Shown: positions 16,841 to 25,136, counted from the stretch's first letter. The stretch: DNA of 64,000 nt from Clostridia bacterium (GCA_016290095.1 JAEESU010000010.1:1-64000), one strand, 5' to 3'. Program-made: numbers and translations. The notes: a model not told the origin generated them from the letters alone.

Positions 16841-19402
16841 ATGTATATATTCAATAGAGTTACTGTAGTACCACAATTGCCTCAAAGAATAGGAAAACTT
16901 TCAGAGATTGCAAACAATTTATGGTGGTCATGGAATTCAGAGTACTTAAGATTATTTGAGAAAATAGATCATGATTTGTGGGAGATAAGTGAAAAAAATC
17001 CTGTAAAATTCTTAAAAATGATTAGCCAAGATAAAATAGACAAAATCATTAATGATCCAGAATTTCTAAAAGAATATGATAAAGTAGTAAATAATTATGA
17101 AAATTATATGAATAGTAATGATAGTTGGTTTTCTAAAAACTATTCAGATAATAGAAATGATTTAATTGCATATTTTTCAGCTGAATACGGTTTAGACGAA
17201 ATTATTCCAATTTATTCAGGTGGACTTGGAATACTATCAGGTGATCACTTAAAATCTGCTAGTGATTTGGGATTACCATTTGTTGCAGTAGGATTATTAT
17301 ATAAAAATGGATATTTTAATCAAAAAATAAATTCACGTGGAGAACAATGTACAGAATATAAAAATATTGATTTGTACAATTTACCAATTACTCCTGTAAA
17401 AAATAATGTAAATGATGATATTATTATAGATATTCCTATGTTAGGCAAAACTTTATATTTAAAATTGTGGCAAATAAATGTTGGTAGAATAAAACTATTT
17501 TTACTTGATTCAGATATTGAAAAAAATGAGGAAGAATTTAGAAACATTACTTTGCGTTTATATGGTGGAGACCAAGAAATGAGAATTCGTCAAGAAATCG
17601 TTCTTGGTATGGCAGGTGTTAAAGCATTAAGAGTATTAGGATATAATCCAACTGTATATCATATGAATGAAGGACATTCTTCTTTCTTAACACTTGAATT
17701 GATTAAAAACACAATGGAAGAAAGACAAATATCATTTGAGATGGCAAAGGAAATCACAACAGTTAAAACGGTATTTACAACACATACACCAGTTCCTGCA
17801 GGAAATGATATATTTAGTTTAGATTTAGTTGATAAGTATTTTAATGGTTTTTGGGAAAAATTAGGAATCACTCATGATGAGTTCTTAAAGCTTGGTATGC
17901 CAAGTGATGAATTAGAATCTGGATTTAACATGGGAATTCTAGCTCTTAAAATTGCTGGTAAGAAAAATGGTGTTAGTAAGCTTCATGGTGAAGTATCTAG
18001 AGAACTATTTAGTGATGTTTGGTCAAATATTGCTGAAGATGAATCTCCAATTACTTACGTAACAAACGGAATTCACACATGCTCATGGCTTGCACCAAAT
18101 TTGAAAAAATTATATAACGAGTATTTACCACCATATTGGCAAGATAATATACAAGAAGAATCTGTATGGGAAAAAATATATGATATTCCAGACGAAGAAT
18201 TATGGAAAGCTCATATTTCCAGAAAAGAAAAATTAATTAAATTAATAAAACAAAATGTTACAGATAGATTCGTAAATAGTGGAATTGGTTATGACAAAAT
18301 TGCTGAAATTGTTAACAATTTGAATCCAAATGCTTTAACAATTGGTTTTGCGAGACGTTTTGCAACATACAAAAGAGCGACACTTATTTTCAAAGATATT
18401 GCAAGGCTTACACAAATATTAAATGATGAAAAAAGGCCAGTTCAACTTGTATTTGCTGGAAAAGCACATCCTGCTGATAGAGAAGGACAAGAATTAATAA
18501 AATATATTCACGAGTTATCTTTAATGCCACAATTTAAAGGGAAAATATTCATATTAGAAAATTACAATATCGGTATTTCAAGATACTTAATTAGTGGTGT
18601 TGATGTTTGGCTAAACAATCCTAGAAGACCAATGGAAGCTTCTGGTACATCTGGAGAAAAAGCATCTGTAAACGGAGTTATTAACTTTAGCGTATTAGAT
18701 GGATGGTGGTGTGAAGGATACACAGGTGATAATGGCTGGACTATTGGAACAAATGCAGCTTATGATTCGTATGAAGAACAAGATAAAGCAGATAGCAATA
18801 GCTTATATCACACATTAGAAAATAAAATAATCCCAATATATTACAAACAAGATGAAAAAGGTGTTCCAACAGAATGGGTTAAAATAATGAAAAATTCAAT
18901 AAGAACAACAGGTGGAAAATATAGTACATCTAGAATGGTTTGTGATTATGCAAATAAACTATATATGCCATTATGTAATCTAAGAAAAAGATATTTTGAT
19001 GATCTTGAAAAAGTTGCTGGATTTACAAAATGGAAAAGTGTAGCAAGAAACAATTGGAAAAATATTGAGTTAATGCAAGATAGAAATGTTGATAATGCAA
19101 GACTAGTTGCTGGATCACAAATTACAGTTACATGTGAAGCATATTTACCAAATATTGATGAACAGAATGCAGATGTACAAGTATATTTCGGACAATTTCT
19201 AGAAAATGGAACTGTAAGAAATGTATATACAACAACTATGAATAAAATTGCTGAAAATAAAGAAGAACACAAATATGTTTATGAAGCTGTTTTAGATTTG
19301 AAAACAGGAGGAAACTTCGGTTATACATTTAGAGTAATGCCAAAGCATCCAATGTTAGTTGATGAAGAAGACATGAATTTAGTAAAATGGATAACTAGAT
19401 AG
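16841..19402 (+). CDS. glgP: Alpha-glucan (glycogen) phosphorylase, DUF3417 type
   Basis: This GT35 enzyme releases glucose-1-phosphate from stored alpha-glucan and uses pyridoxal phosphate. The 853-residue protein starts with the DUF3417 domain (LSEIANNLWWSWN, about residues 20-110), followed by the catalytic domain with YHMNEGHSSF, THTPVPAGNDIF and GFARRFATYKRA. The pyridoxal-phosphate lysine lies in EASGTSGEKASVNG near residue 605. The DUF3417 form is shorter at the active site than animal or E. coli phosphorylase. It has its own sigma-A promoter and an AAAGGAGG site. No other glycogen gene lies in the window. Glucose-1-phosphate could feed the rfb pathway, which is inference. Confidence 0.93.
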   Translation: MYIFNRVTVVPQLPQRIGKLSEIANNLWWSWNSEYLRLFEKIDHDLWEISEKNPVKFLKMISQDKIDKIINDPEFLKEYDKVVNNYENYMNSNDSWFSKNYSDNRNDLIAYFSAEYGLDEIIPIYSGGLGILSGDHLKSASDLGLPFVAVGLLYKNGYFNQKINSRGEQCTEYKNIDLYNLPITPVKNNVNDDIIIDIPMLGKTLYLKLWQINVGRIKLFLLDSDIEKNEEEFRNITLRLYGGDQEMRIRQEIVLGMAGVKALRVLGYNPTVYHMNEGHSSFLTLELIKNTMEERQISFEMAKEITTVKTVFTTHTPVPAGNDIFSLDLVDKYFNGFWEKLGITHDEFLKLGMPSDELESGFNMGILALKIAGKKNGVSKLHGEVSRELFSDVWSNIAEDESPITYVTNGIHTCSWLAPNLKKLYNEYLPPYWQDNIQEESVWEKIYDIPDEELWKAHISRKEKLIKLIKQNVTDRFVNSGIGYDKIAEIVNNLNPNALTIGFARRFATYKRATLIFKDIARLTQILNDEKRPVQLVFAGKAHPADREGQELIKYIHELSLMPQFKGKIFILENYNIGISRYLISGVDVWLNNPRRPMEASGTSGEKASVNGVINFSVLDGWWCEGYTGDNGWTIGTNAAYDSYEEQDKADSNSLYHTLENKIIPIYYKQDEKGVPTEWVKIMKNSIRTTGGKYSTSRMVCDYANKLYMPLCNLRKRYFDDLEKVAGFTKWKSVARNNWKNIELMQDRNVDNARLVAGSQITVTCEAYLPNIDEQNADVQVYFGQFLENGTVRNVYTTTMNKIAENKEEHKYVYEAVLDLKTGGNFGYTFRVMPKHPMLVDEEDMNLVKWITR

Positions 19403-19410
19403 AAAAAAAT

Positions 19411-19446
19411 AAAAGAGTGCAAATATGCTAATTTGCACTCTTTTTT
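19411..19446 (+). terminator. Intrinsic terminator of glgP
   Basis: A perfect 14-base stem, 19411-19424 with 19431-19444, a six-base loop and a T run. Confidence 0.93.
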
Positions 19447-19500
19447 GCGCTTTTTTAAAAAATAATTTGAATAAAAAATAAAAAAATTTTAAAAAAATAC

Positions 19501-19529
19501 TTTACAAAATAAAATTACGGTGCTATAAT
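19501..19529 (+). promoter_or_regulatory. Sigma-A promoter ahead of the structured leader
   Basis: TTTACA at 19501-19506, 17 bases, then a perfect TATAAT at 19524-19529. Transcription should begin near 19536, about 320 bases before the first start codon of the TasA-like operon. Confidence 0.7.
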
Positions 19530-19535
19530 CCCAAA

Positions 19536-19855
19536 CAAGTTAAATGTTTTTTTAACTGTTTCTATTGAAAATCTAAAAAAGTAAATATTGTTCTGATATT
19601 TACAAATTTCCAGATTTAAAAAAATTAAAAATTTCAGTTGCGCCCCCAAGCACGGAAAATATTTTTATTTAACATATTTATATGTTTTTTTATGCTACTT
19701 TGAACTTGCTTAAAATTTTATTTAAGCAAAATCCAAATTCAAATGTAGTTTCCTTAAAGTTTAAATTTTAAAATTAGTTTATTTTTAATGCCCCTAAAAT
19801 AATTAATAGATATGAAACAGAAAAAAACATTTAACTTAAAATTATTTAAAGGAGG
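19536..19855 (+). ncRNA. Candidate structured leader RNA or small RNA of unknown class
   Basis: About 320 bases without a credible reading frame contain a run of perfect hairpins. 19539-19544 pairs with 19551-19556. AAATCT (19569-19574) pairs with AGATTT (19612-19617) and encloses an 8-base stem (19581-19588 with 19596-19603). A hairpin at 19632-19658 shows a C-rich loop GCCCCCAA. A 9-base stem (19706-19714 with 19721-19729) lies inside a near-perfect outer stem (19695-19704 with 19738-19748). A strong promoter sits just upstream. I could not match it to any riboswitch I know. It may be a regulatory 5' leader of the TasA-like operon or a separate small RNA. Confidence 0.5.
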
Positions 19856-19859
19856 TTTT

Positions 19860-20468
19860 ATGAAGAAAAACAAAAAAATATTGAGTTTAATAATATTAAT
19901 AGCATTAATATTATTAATGTTTCTAGCAGGTTATACATTTGCTAGGTATTACAAATCTGTAAAGGCTGGTACAGCAATGGGAAATATTGCTAGATGGTCA
20001 TTTGGAGCGGGTAATACAGAAAAGACAATTAGCTTATCAGATAAGAAAATAGCTCCAGGTACAAATGGTAACTTTGTAATTGAAGTTGATGCAACTAATT
20101 CAGAAGTTGGTGTAGATTACAATGTTCAATTTTTAAATGATAAAAATATTCCAAGAAATATGAAATTCTATGCTGAAACAGTAGATGAGCAAGACAATAA
20201 AGTTACTACTGAAAGAGTAGCTTCTTTAGAAGAATTGTCATCAAAAATAAGTGGAACTATTCCAGTACAAGCCAACAATCAAAAAAGAATCATTAATGTT
20301 TATTGGGATTGGGAGTTTAATGAAAATGACACAACTACAATCGATAATGAAGACGGAACGTTAAATGTTGATAGTAATGGAAATCCTATTTTAGATTCAG
20401 ATCAAAATACATCATTAGATTGTGTTTTTGATGTTGAGATTGTCGGAAAACAACAAAAAGTTTCTTAA
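19860..20468 (+). CDS. TasA/camelysin-like secreted protein
   Basis: The 202-residue protein has a long signal peptide (residues about 7-27) followed by FARYYKSVKAGTAMGNIARWSF, the kind of mature start seen in proteins cleaved by the SipW signal peptidase, whose gene follows directly. The rest looks like a beta-rich TasA/CalY-type domain (NGNFVIEVDATNSEVGVDYNVQF, NVYWDWEF). In Bacillus such proteins form extracellular matrix fibres. I use ATG 19860 behind AAAGGAGG, not the ATG at 19812, which would add 16 residues ahead of the signal peptide. It is the first gene of a five-gene operon with a long structured leader. Confidence 0.72.
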   Translation: MKKNKKILSLIILIALILLMFLAGYTFARYYKSVKAGTAMGNIARWSFGAGNTEKTISLSDKKIAPGTNGNFVIEVDATNSEVGVDYNVQFLNDKNIPRNMKFYAETVDEQDNKVTTERVASLEELSSKISGTIPVQANNQKRIINVYWDWEFNENDTTTIDNEDGTLNVDSNGNPILDSDQNTSLDCVFDVEIVGKQQKVS

Positions 20469-20541
20469 AAATATTAAAATACCTTTTATGTTACAAAAGA
20501 AAATTGCCAAATATAAATCCTAAAATTTTATATATATTAAA

Positions 20542-20566
20542 AACAGAGAGCTTAGAGCTCTCTGTT
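20542..20566 (+). other. Perfect hairpin between the TasA-like gene and sipW
   Basis: AACAGAGAGCT (20542-20552) and AGCTCTCTGTT (20556-20566) form an 11-base perfect stem with a 3-base loop. No T run follows, so it is probably an mRNA processing or stability element rather than a terminator. A near copy of the left arm, AACAGAAAGCT at 20588-20598, ends two bases before the sipW ribosome site. Confidence 0.6.
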
Positions 20567-20614
20567 AAGAATAATAAAAGTATTTTTAACAGAAAGCTTT
20601 AAGGAGAAAGGGAA

Positions 20615-21115
20615 ATGATATTGAAAAAAATTTTAAATCTATTAATAATATTCTTTTTAATTATAATCATATGCAATGTTTTATATTCAAGACTAATAAA
20701 GCACGATATAATTACAACGATTTTTGGGAGAGCATTTTTTATAGTTGAAACAGGTAGTATGGAGCCAACTATAAATAAAGGCGAATTAATAGTAGTATCT
20801 GAAAGAAAAAACTATAAAGTCGGAGATATAGTAACTATTCTTGATAATGAAAAATATATTTTTACTCATAGAATAGTAGAAATAATAGGTGATAATGTTG
20901 TTACAAAAGGTGATTCTAATGATTTAAGAGATGAAATTGTTAGTAATAGAAATATAATTGGAAAAGTAATAATTCATTCTAAAATATTAGGTTTTTTTGT
21001 AATCTATCTACTTAAACCACTAATTTTAATCGATATTTTATATATATGTATAAAACTAATTATCGAATTATATAAAACAGAGGAGGAAAAAAATGAAGAA
21101 AAGCTTAATTGTTAG
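20615..21115 (+). CDS. sipW: SipW-type signal peptidase I
   Basis: The 166-residue membrane protease removes signal peptides outside the membrane. It is of the ER-like type found in SipW: the catalytic Ser48 lies in ETGSMEPTI, a His85 in FTHRIVE replaces the Lys of ordinary bacterial enzymes, and GDSND (residues 99-103) carries the Asp region. Membrane segments lie at about 5-24 and near the C terminus (140-158), as in SipW. Its likely substrates are the neighbouring TasA-like proteins. The ribosome site AAGGAG is followed by an overlapping start of the next gene (23 bases of overlap), so expression is coupled. Confidence 0.9.
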   Translation: MILKKILNLLIIFFLIIIICNVLYSRLIKHDIITTIFGRAFFIVETGSMEPTINKGELIVVSERKNYKVGDIVTILDNEKYIFTHRIVEIIGDNVVTKGDSNDLRDEIVSNRNIIGKVIIHSKILGFFVIYLLKPLILIDILYICIKLIIELYKTEEEKNEEKLNC

Positions 21116-21560
21116 TATAGTTATAATACTATTGCCAATAACTGCTTTTGCAATGTATAAAGATTCATGTATTGTAAATGCGAAAGCAAAAATAGCAGAA
21201 CCAATATTTTTAGTTGAAAGTATAAATGAAAAAGAAGATAGCTATTTTTATGATAATTCAATTAAAGAATATTGTTTTAAGGTAAAAAACAATGTTAATC
21301 AAAGAAATAGTGAAGTAGATTTTAGTTATAAAATTTTAGTTGAATATTCAAATTCAAATTTTCCGGTAAAATGCCAATTATTTAATTCTAAAAACGAAGA
21401 AATACTAAAAGGAAATAATAGCACAGAATATATATTGGTTGAAAAAAATAAATCATATGATGAGGAATACAGACTTGTTGTTAGTTGGAAAGATGGAGAA
21501 AACCTGTCTGAAAAAACAGATATTAATATAGAAGTAGTAGCGTTACAAATGAAAGAATAG
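21093..21560 (+). CDS. Secreted protein of the SipW operon
   Basis: The 155-residue protein has a clear signal peptide (MKKSLIVSIVIILLPITAFA) and a mature part with two Cys and beta-strand-like alternation (FSYKILVEYSNSNFPVKCQLF, EYRLVVSWKDGENL). This resembles the TasA/camelysin fold only loosely. It begins inside the 3' end of sipW behind GAGGAGG, so its synthesis is tied to that of the peptidase. A matrix or fibre-accessory role is inferred from context only. Confidence 0.6.
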   Translation: MKKSLIVSIVIILLPITAFAMYKDSCIVNAKAKIAEPIFLVESINEKEDSYFYDNSIKEYCFKVKNNVNQRNSEVDFSYKILVEYSNSNFPVKCQLFNSKNEEILKGNNSTEYILVEKNKSYDEEYRLVVSWKDGENLSEKTDINIEVVALQMKE

Positions 21561-21569
21561 GAGTTTATT

Positions 21570-21788
21570 ATGGATAAAAGAAAAGAACTAATTGTTAAAA
21601 TATTAATATTAATAATTTTATTAGTACTTGTTTTTATTACGAGCTTTAAAACAGGTACAAAGTTTTATTTGCTTAAATATACAATTCTTGAAGAAACAAA
21701 AGAAAGCGTAGAAAGTAGTGTAGCTAGATGGAATTTTAATGCAAAAATAATAGAGGAAGATGAGGTGTTAACAAATGAAGAAAATTAG
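21570..21788 (+). CDS. Short membrane/secreted protein with an ARWNF motif
   Basis: The 72-residue protein has an N-terminal membrane segment (about 8-25) and ends soon after SVARWNFNAKII. That motif is close to NIARWSFGAG at the mature start of the TasA-like protein 1.7 kb upstream. It therefore looks like the signal peptide and first strand of a TasA/CalY-type protein without the rest of the domain. The ribosome site and the 14-base overlap with the next start are intact, so it reads as a real short gene rather than debris. It could be a SipW substrate acting as a peptide or fibre cap; this is speculation. Confidence 0.55.
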   Translation: MDKRKELIVKILILIILLVLVFITSFKTGTKFYLLKYTILEETKESVESSVARWNFNAKIIEEDEVLTNEEN

Positions 21789-22932
21789 GAAAATTTTTTG
21801 TTTTTTTATCTTACTTATTATGATTATAAATTTTAATGTTTATGCAATGTACCATTATGATTATCGCATCAATGCATTTTCATTAACGCGAGATATTTCT
21901 AAAATTACATATAGTTTGCAAAAGTCAGATAATGAGTATACTAACAAAGATGTTACTCTAGAGATTACTACAAATAAAGAAATATATCCTATTGAAGGGT
22001 ATTTATTATCAGATGATGGCAAAAAGTTAACTAAAAATTTTACTGAAAATGATACAGAGACAATTGTTTTAAAAGATAATTCGGGAAACAAAGAAGAAGT
22101 TATTTGTGAGATAAATAACATTGACAAAGTATTACCTCAAATAAATGGTATAAATGATGGAACAACTTATTCTACAAATTTGAAACCTACATATACAGAT
22201 AATTTTGGAATAAAAGATATTATTATAAATAAATATGGTACATCTCTAGCTTTTTCGTGTTATACAAGTTATTATGATACAAGTAAATATAAAGGAATAG
22301 ATGTTACTAAAAACAGTATTTATATTTGGATTACGGACAAGCCAAAAGGAACTGTTAAATACAAATATTATATTAATAATATATTAAAGAAAGAGACAAC
22401 CGAAGAAGAATATACTTTTACAGGGCTACAAACATTTACAAGTTATAATGTAAAGGTTGAAGCAATAGATATAAATGATAATGTTATAAGTAGCATAAAT
22501 AAAACGATTAAAACAAGATATTTTGAAAGAGCTGAAGCAACTAAAATAGGAGAAAAATTTACTATAAAACTATATGGTATAGATTCAGCAGTTAAGCAAA
22601 TAGTAACAACTAAGTTTAGTGCATCTAATAGAAATAATATAAAATATGGGTCAATAAATATCAACTCTGATAGAAGTGCAACAGCATCATTAGTTGCAAC
22701 TGATATTACAAGTTCAGTTGAAACAGGTTATTATTATTTACAATTATTCATGAAGGGTGATTCTGATACTACTCTTGATACTGTAAATTGCAATATTATT
22801 TTTAATACAAACTATGTTAAACCTACAAATAATATTGATCCATATTCAATTACTCAAAATGGATTTTACGAAATTACAGTAACAGATTTGGCTGGAAATA
22901 TCACGAAAAAATGTTTTACTTTAAAGAAATAG
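21775..22932 (+). CDS. Secreted protein with Ig-like/fibronectin-III-like domains
   Basis: The 385-residue protein has a signal peptide (to about residue 24). A bacterial Ig-like domain follows (about 45-118; TNKDVTLEITTNKEIYPIEGYLL, ending IDKVLPQI), then a degenerate second domain. A fibronectin-III-like domain (about 190-245; GTVKYKYYINNIL, FTGLQTFTSYNVKVEAIDINDNVI) and a C-terminal Ig-like strand set (NGFYEITVTDLAGNITKKCFTL) complete it. No sorting signal or membrane anchor is visible, so it is either released or held by partners. It is the last gene of the SipW/TasA-like operon and overlaps the preceding gene. A role as an adhesin or matrix protein is likely from domain type and context. 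Confidence 0.68.
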   Translation: MKKIRKIFCFFILLIMIINFNVYAMYHYDYRINAFSLTRDISKITYSLQKSDNEYTNKDVTLEITTNKEIYPIEGYLLSDDGKKLTKNFTENDTETIVLKDNSGNKEEVICEINNIDKVLPQINGINDGTTYSTNLKPTYTDNFGIKDIIINKYGTSLAFSCYTSYYDTSKYKGIDVTKNSIYIWITDKPKGTVKYKYYINNILKKETTEEEYTFTGLQTFTSYNVKVEAIDINDNVISSINKTIKTRYFERAEATKIGEKFTIKLYGIDSAVKQIVTTKFSASNRNNIKYGSININSDRSATASLVATDITSSVETGYYYLQLFMKGDSDTTLDTVNCNIIFNTNYVKPTNNIDPYSITQNGFYEITVTDLAGNITKKCFTLKK

Positions 22933-22941
22933 GTTAAAAAA

Positions 22942-22995
22942 TCTCCTTGAGAAAAAATAATATAAATGATATAATTTAAAAAAATTTCAAGGAGA
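22942..22995 (+). promoter_or_regulatory. Promoter of the Asp23-fusion gene within a ribosome-site-hiding inverted repeat
   Basis: TTGAGA (22947-22952), 17 bases and TATAAT (22970-22975) form a good sigma-A promoter. TCTCCTTGA at 22942-22950 is the exact reverse complement of TCAAGGAGA at 22987-22995, which contains the ribosome site of the next gene. Transcripts from this promoter start after the left arm and cannot form the hairpin. Read-through transcripts from the TasA-like operon can, and would hide the site. Confidence 0.55.
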
Positions 22996-23000
22996 AGAAG

Positions 23001-23849
23001 ATGTTTTTTTCACACAAAATGAAAACATATGCTTTCGTTGGACCATCTGGAACCGGAAAAAGCTATAGAGCACAAATGGTTGCAAGTGAAAGAGGAATTA
23101 ATTATATAATTGATGATGGATTGCTAATTTATGAGAATCAAATTTTAGCTGGAACTTCTGCAAAAAAAGCTCCTACTAAAATTGAAACTGTTAGAAATGC
23201 ACTTTTTCAAAGTGAAGAACAAAGAAAAGAAATTCAAGATGTTATTAAAAAGAGAAAGCCAGATAGTATTCTGATTTTAGGTACTTCTGATGAAATGGTT
23301 AAAAGAATTACTGAAAATTTAGGGTTTGAGCCAATTTCTGAAACTATATATATAACTGACGTTGCAACTGAAGAAGAGATGGCAATGGCTAGAAATACAA
23401 GGGTTACAGAAGGTAAACATGTAATACCAGTTCCAACATTTGAGCTTAAAAAAGACTTTTCTGGTTATTTGTTAGACCCACTTCAAATATTTAAATCTAA
23501 AGGAAGAGGGAAAGCACCATATGTTTCTGAGAAATCTATAATTAGACCAACTTTTAGTTATATGGGTAATTATGAGATTTCAGACTCAGTATTTAGACAG
23601 ATTATAGATATAGTTGCAACTAAAACTGATGGTGTTCATAAAATTCATAGAACAATAATAAAAAAACATGGTGAAGAAAACGATGGATTATATATATATA
23701 TCGAAGTAATAATTGAATTTGGATATAACATTAACGAAACAATGGGAAATCTAAAAAAACAAATAATTAAAGAAATTGAAAAAATGACTTCTATGAATGT
23801 TTTGAGTATGGAATTAGTAGTAAAAGGGGTAAATTTAGAAAGGAAATAA
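23001..23849 (+). CDS. P-loop ATPase fused to an Asp23/Gls24-like domain
   Basis: The 282-residue protein begins with a nucleotide-binding domain whose Walker A motif GPSGTGKS lies at residues 14-21, with IIDDGLLIYENQILAG as the next element and SILILGTSDEM as a probable Walker B strand. The C-terminal part (about 175-282; YEISDSVFRQIIDIVATKTDGVHKI, LYIYIEVIIEFGYNINETMGNLKKQI) has the pattern of the Asp23/Gls24 (DUF322) domain. That domain is otherwise found in small envelope-stress proteins, one of which localises fatty acid metabolism proteins. ATG 23001 follows AAGGAG; Met7 is also possible. It heads an operon with cmk and plsC. Function unknown, possibly linked to the membrane. Confidence 0.75.
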   Translation: MFFSHKMKTYAFVGPSGTGKSYRAQMVASERGINYIIDDGLLIYENQILAGTSAKKAPTKIETVRNALFQSEEQRKEIQDVIKKRKPDSILILGTSDEMVKRITENLGFEPISETIYITDVATEEEMAMARNTRVTEGKHVIPVPTFELKKDFSGYLLDPLQIFKSKGRGKAPYVSEKSIIRPTFSYMGNYEISDSVFRQIIDIVATKTDGVHKIHRTIIKKHGEENDGLYIYIEVIIEFGYNINETMGNLKKQIIKEIEKMTSMNVLSMELVVKGVNLERK

Positions 23850-23851
23850 TT

Positions 23852-24517
23852 ATGGGATTTATAGTAGCAATAGATGGACCTGCAGGATCTGGTAAAGGAA
23901 CAATAGCTAAATTATTAGGAGAAAGACTTAATCTAACAAACATAGATACAGGAGCAATGTATAGATGTATTGCATTGCAAATGCTAAGAAATAATATTGG
24001 ACTAAATGAAGAAGAAAAAATTAAAGATATATTAGATAATGCTGATATTGTATTAAAATCAGAAGAAAGCGAATATAAAGTTTATTTGAATGGAGAAGAT
24101 GTTTCTTTAGCTATTAGATCTGAAGAGGTTTCAAATTTTGTTTCTCCTATGAGTAAACTACAAATAATTAGAGACAAATTGATTGATTTGCAAAGAAAAA
24201 CAGCTGAAAATGCAGATATAGTTATGGAAGGTAGAGATATTGGTACTAATGTTTTCCCAAATGCAGATGTTAAAATATATTTAGATGCAACACCTGAAGA
24301 AAGAGCTAGAAGAAGAGTAAAACAAAATATGGAGAAGGGATTGGAATCAGATTATAATACAGTTTTAGAAGATATAAAAGCACGAGATTATAGAGATTCA
24401 ACAAGGGAGATAGCACCTTTAAAACAAGCAGAAGATGCTATATATTTAGATAGCACAAATCTAACAATAGAAGAGGTTGTAGAAAAAGCTATAGAGATAA
24501 TCAATAATTCAAAATAG
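23852..24517 (+). CDS. cmk: Cytidylate kinase
   Basis: Cmk phosphorylates CMP and dCMP to the diphosphates in the cytoplasm. The 221-residue protein has the P-loop GPAGSGKGT at residues about 9-17, DTGAMYR (CMP binding), the EGRDIGTNVFP segment and ERARRR in the lid region, as in bacterial Cmk of normal length. It follows the Asp23-fusion gene by two bases and precedes plsC by ten, so the three genes form one operon. The cmk-plsC order is common in clostridia. Confidence 0.96.
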   Translation: MGFIVAIDGPAGSGKGTIAKLLGERLNLTNIDTGAMYRCIALQMLRNNIGLNEEEKIKDILDNADIVLKSEESEYKVYLNGEDVSLAIRSEEVSNFVSPMSKLQIIRDKLIDLQRKTAENADIVMEGRDIGTNVFPNADVKIYLDATPEERARRRVKQNMEKGLESDYNTVLEDIKARDYRDSTREIAPLKQAEDAIYLDSTNLTIEEVVEKAIEIINNSK

Positions 24518-24527
24518 AGGTATAAAA

Positions 24528-25136
24528 ATGAAAGTTTTAAAAAGAATAATGAGATTTATAATAGAGGTAATTTCATACATAATCCTAAAATTAGTATTTT
24601 GGTTTAAATCAGAAGGAAGAAATAATATTCCAAAAAATGGATCATTAATTTTTTGTGGAAACCATAGATCTTTTTTAGATCCAGTTATAATAGAAGTTTT
24701 TTCAACAAGACATATGCATTTTATGTCAAAAGAAGAATTGAAAAAAAATCCTATTACAAGATTTGCTGTATTTGTTGAAGATGGAATATATGTAAAAAGA
24801 GATGAAAAAGATATAGCTTCTTTAAAAGAATCATTAAGAATTTTAAAAGATGGAAGATGTTTAGGAATTTTTCCAGAAGGAACTAGAAATGGATTTGAAA
24901 AAAATGATGGTAAAGTAAAAAATGGTGCTGCATATTTAGCTTTAAAAACAAATACTAAAGTTATACCGATTGGACTTTCTGGAAAATTAAAACCTTTTTC
25001 AAAAAATAAAATTAAGTTTGGTGAACCGATAGATTTTGCTGAACTACTTTCAACTTCTAATAATAAAGTTGATAAAGAAATGGAAGATAAAGCAAGTGAA
25101 ATTATAAAAGAAGAAATACTAAAATTAGCAAATTAA
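24528..25136 (+). CDS. plsC: 1-acyl-sn-glycerol-3-phosphate acyltransferase
   Basis: PlsC makes phosphatidic acid from lysophosphatidic acid at the inner face of the membrane. The 202-residue protein has the catalytic motif NHRSFLD near residue 44 and the phosphate-binding FPEGTRNG near 115, with an N-terminal hydrophobic segment (about 8-25) that anchors it. Later parts of the fold (VIPIGLSG) are also present. It is the last gene of the operon with cmk and ends at a GC-rich terminator shared with a minus-strand gene. Confidence 0.93.
   Translation: MKVLKRIMRFIIEVISYIILKLVFWFKSEGRNNIPKNGSLIFCGNHRSFLDPVIIEVFSTRHMHFMSKEELKKNPITRFAVFVEDGIYVKRDEKDIASLKESLRILKDGRCLGIFPEGTRNGFEKNDGKVKNGAAYLALKTNTKVIPIGLSGKLKPFSKNKIKFGEPIDFAELLSTSNNKVDKEMEDKASEIIKEEILKLAN

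Noticed and set aside
19630..19660. GCGCCCCCAAGCACGG as part of a cyclic-di-GMP or other known riboswitch
   Set aside because: The conserved cores of the classes I know, such as the cyclic-di-GMP-I and -II core bases, are not present around it.
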